A DNA stretch of 17,801 bases, from positions 1-17,801 of the forward strand of contig JAGBCZ010000041.1 of the NCBI GenBank assembly GCA_017937735.1, written 5' to 3'. The notes below the pieces were generated by a model that saw only the letters and a program-made list of their open reading frames with translations, was not told where the DNA came from and made no database searches. Below, one piece after another: positions 14,216-17,801 of the stretch. Position numbers and translations under genes: made by a program. Source of the DNA: Alphaproteobacteria bacterium (GTDB lineage Bacteria > Pseudomonadota > Alphaproteobacteria > Rs-D84). The number at the start of each line of letters is the position of its first letter. Within the stretch, counting starts at the first letter, position 1.

Positions 14216-14751
14216 TATGCAACCGTTGCAAACATTTTCATATCACGTGGCTGCCCACGCAAGACGAAGTATTTACGCAAGACTCCTTCACACTCATAAC
14301 CGCAACGCAGGGCCACAGCAGCAGACGGGATATTTTTTGCATCAATTGTTAATTGAATACGTTTTAACCCCATGTCAGCAAAACCCATTTCGGTCAATTT
14401 ATTCAATGCACGTGTCATAATACCACGACCATTAAAACCGTGCGCCAACCAATAACTGATTTCGCCCATATTGTCGTCTGTATCAACAAAACTAATCTTG
14501 CCGGCAATTTCACCATCTAGCATAATAAAGTAAGCGCATTTATCATCGCCAAACGACTTTTCAATATTCGCCAGTGTTTTATCGGTTGTGGTATAGCCAT
14601 CTACCCATTCCAAGAATTCACCCAGGAATTCACGATTGGCATTTATAACCGCCAACAGGCGTTCTGCATTTTGTGCCGTTGGTTCCAATTTTACCAGCCA
14701 GAAATCACCCATATCAATAATGCGTGGAAATGTTTTTATCGGATTTGTCAT
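14215..14751 (-). CDS. GNAT family N-acetyltransferase, RimJ/RimL-like
   Basis: 178 aa. AAAGGAAA before the ATG supports the start. Typical RimJ/L features: EISYWLAHGFNGRGIMTRAL (97-116) with the Q/R-x-x-G-x-G/A acetyl-CoA loop (HGFNGRG, 104-110), then RIQLTIDAKNIPSAAVALRCGY (131-152) with the conserved Asn140 and Ser143. VLRKYFVLRGQPRDMKMFA at the C-terminus is also family-like. Such enzymes transfer acetyl groups to ribosomal-protein N-termini or to small amines; the substrate here is unknown. It is transcribed divergently from the ASCH gene and looks like an ordinary single gene. Confidence 0.93.
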   Translation of the reverse strand: MTNPIKTFPRIIDMGDFWLVKLEPTAQNAERLLAVINANREFLGEFLEWVDGYTTTDKTLANIEKSFGDDKCAYFIMLDGEIAGKISFVDTDDNMGEISYWLAHGFNGRGIMTRALNKLTEMGFADMGLKRIQLTIDAKNIPSAAVALRCGYECEGVLRKYFVLRGQPRDMKMFATVA

Positions 14752-14817
14752 ACATTTTCCTTTTATTACCCCATGTATTTTACCACATTTTTTATCAAAA
14801 TGCTATGTAAGGCGATA

Positions 14818-14852
14818 TGTGATGCAAAGTGGGGTTGTATGTGGTATAATTT
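14818..14852 (+). promoter_or_regulatory. ASCH-gene promoter, near-copy of the subtilase promoter
   Basis: Dyad ATGCAA (14822-14827) / TTGTAT (14835-14840) followed by extended -10 TGGTATAAT (TATAAT 14845-14850). The predicted start (~14857) is essentially at the ATG at 14858, so the mRNA would be leaderless. Confidence 0.65.
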
Positions 14853-14857
14853 GCATT

Positions 14858-15112
14858 ATGAGTAACGTATTACATCTTGTTTTGAAACATTACTGGTTTG
14901 ATAAGATTGTGTCGGGGGAAAAGACGTCTGAATATCGGGTGTGTTCTGAATACTGGAACAAGCGGTTCGCCAACAACCAATATGACACGGTTATTTTTCA
15001 CAAAGGATATACAAACACAACTGCCACATATAAAATCAAATCGATTGGTGTTACATGCAAAAAAAATGATTTAAATCTGCCCCAGTGTTGGGAAATAAAA
15101 ATTGCACAATAA
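14858..15112 (+). CDS. ASCH-domain protein (84 aa)
   Basis: The ATG at 14858 is chosen because the promoter TATAAT ends at 14850; earlier in-frame codons would not be transcribed. The sequence VLHLVLKHYWFDKIVSGEKT (4-23), then SEYRV, YWNKRF and DTVIFHKGYTN, is typical of ASCH domains (lead strand, short helix with ..SGeKt.EyR, and a basic cleft). ASCH proteins are RNA-binding or modified-nucleoside-processing (ASC-1 homology) modules; small ones such as YqfB hydrolyse N4-acetylcytidine. This one is compact and single-domain. No ribosome site is present, in keeping with leaderless translation. Its promoter is shared with the subtilase, which suggests co-regulation. Confidence 0.88.
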   Translation: MSNVLHLVLKHYWFDKIVSGEKTSEYRVCSEYWNKRFANNQYDTVIFHKGYTNTTATYKIKSIGVTCKKNDLNLPQCWEIKIAQ

Positions 15113-15127
15113 TAATCGCGCACATAT

Positions 15128-15454
15128 TCAAGAAAAAGAATAATATCTGTCCATTTTTACCACTGTACTGATAAATGGGATGTTATCTTTGGATTCTTTG
15201 ATTTGGTTGATAAGGACACTGCTGCCGGTAAAGACAACACACACTTCGTCATCCAACAAGAATTGCATTTGCAAGCATTCTGTTCCATCACGCTTGGTTG
15301 ATTTACGCAATCTGAAATCGACCACTGTGATTTCACGATTTAAAATATCATCCAATCGTTTTTTATTACCAGGCATTGGCAGTTGATTTTTTGCAAACAT
15401 TGCGAATTTCGGACACGTGTCAGATTTCACTTTTTTGATTTCATCCAAGGTCAT
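15128..15454 (-). CDS. Small phage-type protein of unknown function
   Basis: 108 aa. Basic N-terminus MTLDEIKKVKSDTCPKFAMF, then NKKRLDDILNREITVVDFRL (30-49), CLQMQFLLDDEVCVVFTGSSVLINQIKE (residues ~61-88) and a closing FISTVVKMDRYYSFS. The alternation of short strands and the FTGSsVLi pattern resemble small all-beta (OB-like) proteins common in phages; I cannot name the family. It lies just downstream of the DGR template repeat but has its own promoter (15571-15599), and a terminator at 15614-15636 separates it from the TR, so a functional link is unproven. It converges with the ASCH gene, 15 bp apart. Confidence 0.85.
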   Translation of the reverse strand: MTLDEIKKVKSDTCPKFAMFAKNQLPMPGNKKRLDDILNREITVVDFRLRKSTKRDGTECLQMQFLLDDEVCVVFTGSSVLINQIKESKDNIPFISTVVKMDRYYSFS

Positions 15455-15564
15455 TTTTTATCCCCATTGTTATCGTCATAAATTGGGCATCCAGGACGTT
15501 CAGAGATAATACCCTTACCAGACCAGATGCCCCCTGCGTTTTGTGTTTGTCCTGTTATTTATAC
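15455..15564 (-). other. Structured ~110-nt leader of the small phage-type gene
   Basis: Between the predicted start (~15564) and the ATG at 15454, GGGCATC and GATGCCC (plus-strand 15485-15491 and 15526-15532) form a long-range 7-bp stem. The same stretch is open in one frame for ~35 codons (ending NAGGIWSGKGIISERPGCPIY and a TGA that overlaps the downstream ATG), but it has no ATG, GTG or TTG start. It could be a relic coding sequence or a regulatory leader. Confidence 0.35.
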
Positions 15565-15570
15565 GGACAG

Positions 15571-15599
15571 GATATATCGCCCCGCCTTTGATGTGACAA
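15571..15599 (-). promoter_or_regulatory. Promoter of the small phage-type gene
   Basis: Minus strand: -35 TTGTCA (15599-15594), 17-bp spacer, -10 TATATC (15576-15571). A TCCTGT/ACAGGA inverted repeat (15550-15572) overlaps the -10 and start point. Confidence 0.5.
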
Positions 15600-15604
15600 G
15601 GCAT

Positions 15605-15636
15605 ATAAATAAACAGATACTTTTTTCATGTATCTG
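15605..15636 (-). terminator. Terminator downstream of the DGR template repeat
   Basis: Minus strand: CAGATAC (15636-15630), nine-base loop, GTATCTG (15620-15614), followed by TTTATTTATA. It probably ends the transcript that carries the template repeat. Confidence 0.6.
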
Positions 15637-15900
15637 AAAAGTGTATTACCACTTTGTCCTGCAGGCTAGCCAAACTTTGTCTTTGCGTTCAAAGTTATTA
15701 CCTTGCAAAGGAGCGACCGACCCGAACAAGCCCGCGCGCAGCGCGACATTGCTACGGACGTTGTTACCGCAGTTGTTCGTACAATTCGAAGCGCAATTCG
15801 CAGCCGAGCTGTTGTCGTTGTTGAACGCCCAAAGCGAAGACACGGCAACGCCGCCACGCCCCACGAATCAGCTATCGCACAACCGATAACGGCGATACAC
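15637..15900 (-). ncRNA. Putative DGR template RNA region (boundaries approximate)
   Basis: The stretch around the template repeat has no supportable start codon. The frame matching the target protein is interrupted by a TGA just upstream (15868-15870) and runs past the usual stop into unrelated residues. No separate promoter is evident, and no minus-strand terminator with a U tract separates it from the target gene. The template RNA is therefore probably the 3' portion of the target operon transcript, ending at 15605-15636. A small TATCG/CGATA stem lies at 15873-15888. Confidence 0.5.
15713..15845 (-). repeat. DGR template repeat (TR), 133 bp
   Basis: It aligns gap-free with 16065-16197 (116 of 133 identical). 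Read on the coding (minus) strand, every one of the 17 differences is an adenine here: AAC>GAC (twice), AAC>TTC, AAT>CTT, AAT>GCT, ACG>CCG, AAC>TAC (twice), AAC>GCC, AAC>CGC, AGC>GGC and AAT>ACT. Of 24 adenines in this copy 17 differ; none of the other 109 bases does. Ten of the 12 affected codons are AAC/AAT, the hallmark of DGR templates. Homology ends sharply at both sides. In known systems this segment is transcribed, reverse-transcribed with adenine-specific errors and copied into the variable repeat. Confidence 0.95.
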
Positions 15901-15903
15901 CCT

Positions 15904-16050
15904 ATTCCCGATTTTGGTCGGGAATTTTTGCGCCCCCACAGGGGGCGAAACTTTTTTCTTACCACGTTGCCCGTTGGTCAACGTGGCGGTCCCATCGTGT
16001 TTCACACGATGGCGCATTGCGTGTCACGCATTTCGTGCCACGGCCCATGG
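15904..16050. repeat. Run of strong hairpins between VR and TR
   Basis: Inverted repeats, left to right: ATTCCCGA/TCGGGAAT (15904-15925, plus-strand T tail), CGCCCCC/GGGGGCG (15931-15947, then AAACTTTTTT on plus), CCACGTTG/CAACGTGG (15962-15986), CCATCGTG/CACGATGG (15992-16012, five-base loop), TGCG/CGCA (16018-16030) and an imperfect CCATGG-centred dyad (16042-16050). The ones nearest the VR lie just downstream of it in coding sense, where DGR targets need a hairpin/cruciform for efficient homing. The two leftmost could be plus-strand terminators. None follows the TR. Confidence 0.7.
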
Positions 16051-16057
16051 TCCAACA

Positions 16058-16492
16058 TCATTGCGCGACCGACCCGAACAAGCCCGCGCGCAGCGCGACA
16101 GTGCCACGGACGCGGGCACCGCAGTAGTACGGACAAGCCGAAGCGCAAAGCGCAGCCGAGCTGAAGTCGTCGTCGAACGCCCAAAGCGAAGACACGGGGT
16201 GACTAACCTTGCACCAGCAATACTGACCTTCACGTTCACCCCCACCGGCGGTTAATGTTGCATTTGTTGTGCCCTGGGATCCACCTTTAACAGATAAACA
16301 TGCTGCAACGCCGTACACCGTGCCATACGGGAACGTGACCGTCCATGTCATTGTGTTATCATCTTTGGTATATCCTGTGCCGACTATTGACGGGTCCAAG
16401 ATTACTGCAACTGTATCTTCTAATGCACACATCGTTGTGGCGTAAACCGGTAATGTTATCAGCATGCACAGGACACATAATATCTTCTTCAT
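16058..16492 (-). CDS. DGR target: secreted Cys-rich protein with C-terminal variable region
   Basis: 144 aa from the ATG at 16492 (AAGGAAGGAAAG upstream); earlier in-frame ATGs lie in the previous gene. Residues 1-18 (MKKILCVLCMLITLPVYA) form a Sec signal peptide; there is no lipobox. The mature part has a beta-rich segment (TWTVTFPYGTVYGVAACLSV, 49-68), a Gly/Thr linker, CWCK (92-95), then the variable module VSSLWAF...C-x3-C-x3-C...VR..VALRAGLFGSV (100-142), stopping two residues later. Residues 107, 108, 110, 115, 119, 121, 122, 123, 126, 127, 130 and 131 are diversified relative to the template; Cys116, 120 and 124 are constant. It is likely an exported, disulfide-stabilised binding domain. 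It is not obviously a C-type lectin (no clear GFR-type motif). It is second-to-last of a three-gene unit plus TR. Confidence 0.92.
   Translation of the reverse strand: MKKILCVLCMLITLPVYATTMCALEDTVAVILDPSIVGTGYTKDDNTMTWTVTFPYGTVYGVAACLSVKGGSQGTTNATLTAGGGEREGQYCWCKVSHPVSSLWAFDDDFSSAALCASACPYYCGARVRGTVALRAGLFGSVAQ
16065..16197 (-). repeat. DGR variable repeat (VR), 133 bp at the 3' end of the target gene
   Basis: It lies in frame over codons ~99-143 of the target, ending five bases before the stop codon. It matches the TR 352 bp away except at 17 template adenines, all in first or second codon positions. The 3' part (coding strand, 16065-16100) is identical to the TR and GC-rich (GCGCTGCGCGCGGGC), as expected for the initiation-of-mutagenic-homing site. 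Confidence 0.95.
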
Positions 16493-16547
16493 CGTCTTTC
16501 CTTCCTTTGGTTTATTATTTTTATTATGCCAATACTTACACTTGCCC

Positions 16548-17039
16548 TTACCATATCGTGTCAAAGATGGTGCCACGGAATGCGGCATCACTTTTCATCG
16601 CATTCATACACGATGCGGTGCAACCAGAACTGCCACCACCGCATCCTGGGGTATCCGCACACGCATCCGCAGAATCATAACTTTTTAAATAAACCCAATA
16701 CGATACAACGCCTGTGGGATTGCCATCTGTATATGTGGTTACAGGCGCAATCTTGCACCAACAGTTTGTTCCGGTGGTCGCCCCAGACGTCACAACAGAG
16801 GTCGGGTCTGTCGTGCTGTCCAGGGCGTTACATGATGCAAAACCTGTTATGTCCCTGTAATCGTATGTGACACGCCATGTTTTGTCAGTGTCTGTGTTGC
16901 TGCATTCTGAACTGGTGCCGTTGGTGTCTTTGCGAAACACGCTGATATACGTGTTCGTTTTTACGCACATCTGTACTGCATACACAGGCGCAATTACAAA
17001 TATCATCAAAATGCCAAATATCGTTGCTACTTTCTTCAT
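16548..17039 (-). CDS. Secreted Cys-rich protein, paralogue of the DGR target
   Basis: 163 aa. The signal peptide MKKVATIFGILMIFVIAPVYA (cleavage after VYA) is followed by VQMC. It has the same plan as the DGR target: beta-rich WRVTYDYRDITGFASC, a Thr/Gly linker, NCWCK (near 102), then YWVYLKSYDSADACAD and a Cys/Gly-rich C-terminus ending FRGTIFDTIW. The C-terminal module aligns in layout (W-x-Y, SA-x-CA, spaced Cys, ALRAGLF~AAFRGTIF) but its DNA does not match the TR, so it is not a VR of this template. AAGGGGGG precedes the ATG. It lies 55 bp upstream of the target gene and 15 bp downstream of the next gene, so the three form an operon. Confidence 0.9.
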   Translation of the reverse strand: MKKVATIFGILMIFVIAPVYAVQMCVKTNTYISVFRKDTNGTSSECSNTDTDKTWRVTYDYRDITGFASCNALDSTTDPTSVVTSGATTGTNCWCKIAPVTTYTDGNPTGVVSYWVYLKSYDSADACADTPGCGGGSSGCTASCMNAMKSDAAFRGTIFDTIW

Positions 17040-17054
17040 TATCGTTCCCCCCTT

Positions 17055-17801
17055 TTAATTCACTGCGTGATAGATTTTATTGTTGTATTTAATGTTTATG
17101 GCATCAGTTTGTGTGCCAGAAATTAAATTTATATAACAGGTTGTGTCGCCAGACTTAATATTCAATGACGGGGTAACAGATTTTGTCGCATACAGCGGAT
17201 ACGACAGCCCCGTATTCGTGCGCAGGGTCTTGTGTTCACCGGCACACAATGCAGAACAGGTTCCAACATCGGTGTATTCCAAACCGTCTTCACATAAAAT
17301 ACCGCAAATCATCGGTGAATCTGGCATTTCTGATTTACACTGGGCCGTTGTATATTTATATCCACCAGAACATGCGCCAGATGTGTTTAATTTAAAAAAG
17401 CTGTCATCGTTAACCGCCAAATCTAGATACCCGTCTGGACAGTCACCTTGGGTGTGTGTAATGGTCCCCAATGCGATTTGCTGACCTGAATCAAAGCCGT
17501 TTGTCATAACCATGCCGTCTGGCATAGCACGCATAACATATCCATCTTCGCACCGGCCCAATGATGGTGCCATAACAACCGTGTTATAATAAATTCCATG
17601 CTGACCCGATGGACAATCAGAACTGGCGTGCGGATTACATGTCGTGCCAGACCAATAACCTGTGCATAATGGTGTATCTTTGCCTGTGGAATAACCATTG
17701 GCCGGCATAATATCATCTGGGATGTCTTGCAATCGCCAGCCCGCATCACAGCCACCTGCCATCGGCGCAACAATCGTATCACCCACAGAATGAATTATCG
17801 C
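17055..17801 (-). CDS. Cys-rich repeat surface/secreted protein, C-terminal part (runs off window)
   Basis: The frame is open to the right edge (at least 248 codons; the GTG at 17786 is unlikely to be the true start) and ends at TAA 17057-17055. It contains two related ~66-residue units of the form VVAP..G.C..G......PD..M..NG...G, at about 17585-17780 and 17390-17585. After these come DCPDGYLDLAVNDDSFFKLN, ACSGGYKYTTAQC, ICGILCEDGLEYTDVGTCSA, and a final beta-rich, Cys-poorer tail ending IKYNNKIYHAVN. The many Cys and Gly-Tyr turns suggest an extracellular disulfide-rich stalk or adhesin. It is the first visible gene of the operon with the DGR target, so it may display or anchor the small Cys-rich proteins. 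The N-terminus and anchoring signal are not visible. Confidence 0.85.
   Translation of the reverse strand, partial: AIIHSVGDTIVAPMAGGCDAGWRLQDIPDDIMPANGYSTGKDTPLCTGYWSGTTCNPHASSDCPSGQHGIYYNTVVMAPSLGRCEDGYVMRAMPDGMVMTNGFDSGQQIALGTITHTQGDCPDGYLDLAVNDDSFFKLNTSGACSGGYKYTTAQCKSEMPDSPMICGILCEDGLEYTDVGTCSALCAGEHKTLRTNTGLSYPLYATKSVTPSLNIKSGDTTCYINLISGTQTDAINIKYNNKIYHAVN

Noticed and set aside
15455..15560. Upstream gene overlapping the 108-aa protein by ATGA
   Set aside because: The open frame has no ATG, GTG or TTG codon and lies inside the leader behind a promoter; kept only as a leader note.
15646..15864. 72-codon minus-strand frame similar to the C-terminus of the secreted protein, at first read as a duplicated gene fragment or gene-conversion cassette
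   Set aside because: It has no plausible start, a stop lies just upstream and it reads through past the normal end. The adenine-only difference pattern shows it is a DGR template repeat, not a decayed gene copy.
16548..16700. Second variable repeat in the paralogue gene
   Set aside because: Only the protein layout is similar; the DNA does not align with the TR and shows no adenine-only pattern.

Overview
The window is a 17.8-kb piece of a fairly low-GC bacterial chromosome or integrated element. It uses the standard code and has compact genes, Shine-Dalgarno sites (AAGGA/GGAGG type) and sigma70-type promoters, often with an extended -10. The short, secreted, cysteine-rich proteins at the right end look like a family I associate with uncultured, gut-associated Alphaproteobacteria. 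That assignment is a low-confidence impression; no rRNA or marker gene is present.

Layout, left to right. (1) 1-5400 holds accessory, defence-like genes: a 3'-truncated SMC/OLD-like ATPase (minus), a structured leader with a possible attenuator and a tiny membrane peptide (plus), a ComEC-like metallo-beta-lactamase-fold protein with a four-helix membrane partner (minus), a small promoter-terminator RNA unit, a putative winged-helix protein (plus), and an AAA_14/DUF4143 ATPase (minus) preceded by an unusual cluster of palindromic and direct repeats. (2) 5400-10500 is a restriction block: a DUF262-DUF1524 (GmrSD-like) nuclease with a RAMA-like tail, a tyrosine recombinase lacking its N-terminal half, and a type II cytosine-5 methyltransferase/PD-(D/E)XK endonuclease pair. 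(3) 10500-14200 is a cluster of three apparently intracellular serine peptidases: a subtilase (S8) and two tandem paralogous S41 peptidases without signal peptide or PDZ domain. (4) 14200-15460 carries a GNAT acetyltransferase, an ASCH-domain protein whose promoter nearly duplicates the subtilase promoter, and a small phage-type protein. (5) 15600-17801 is a minus-strand operon of secreted Cys-rich proteins.

The standout is in region 5. The last 133 bp of the secreted-protein gene at 16058-16492 is a variable repeat (VR, 16065-16197). It aligns without gaps to a non-coding template repeat (TR, 15713-15845). The two differ at 17 positions, and all 17 are adenines in the template strand sense (17 of 24 template adenines; 0 of the other 109 bases). 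This is the signature of a diversity-generating retroelement (DGR). The TR is loaded with AAC/AAT codons that become 12 diversified residues set between invariant cysteines. Strong hairpins lie just downstream of the VR, as in known DGR targets. No reverse transcriptase is in the window, so it must lie to the right, act in trans, or be lost. The diversified protein is a small, secreted, disulfide-rich module rather than an obvious C-type lectin, and its upstream paralogue shares the same scaffold.
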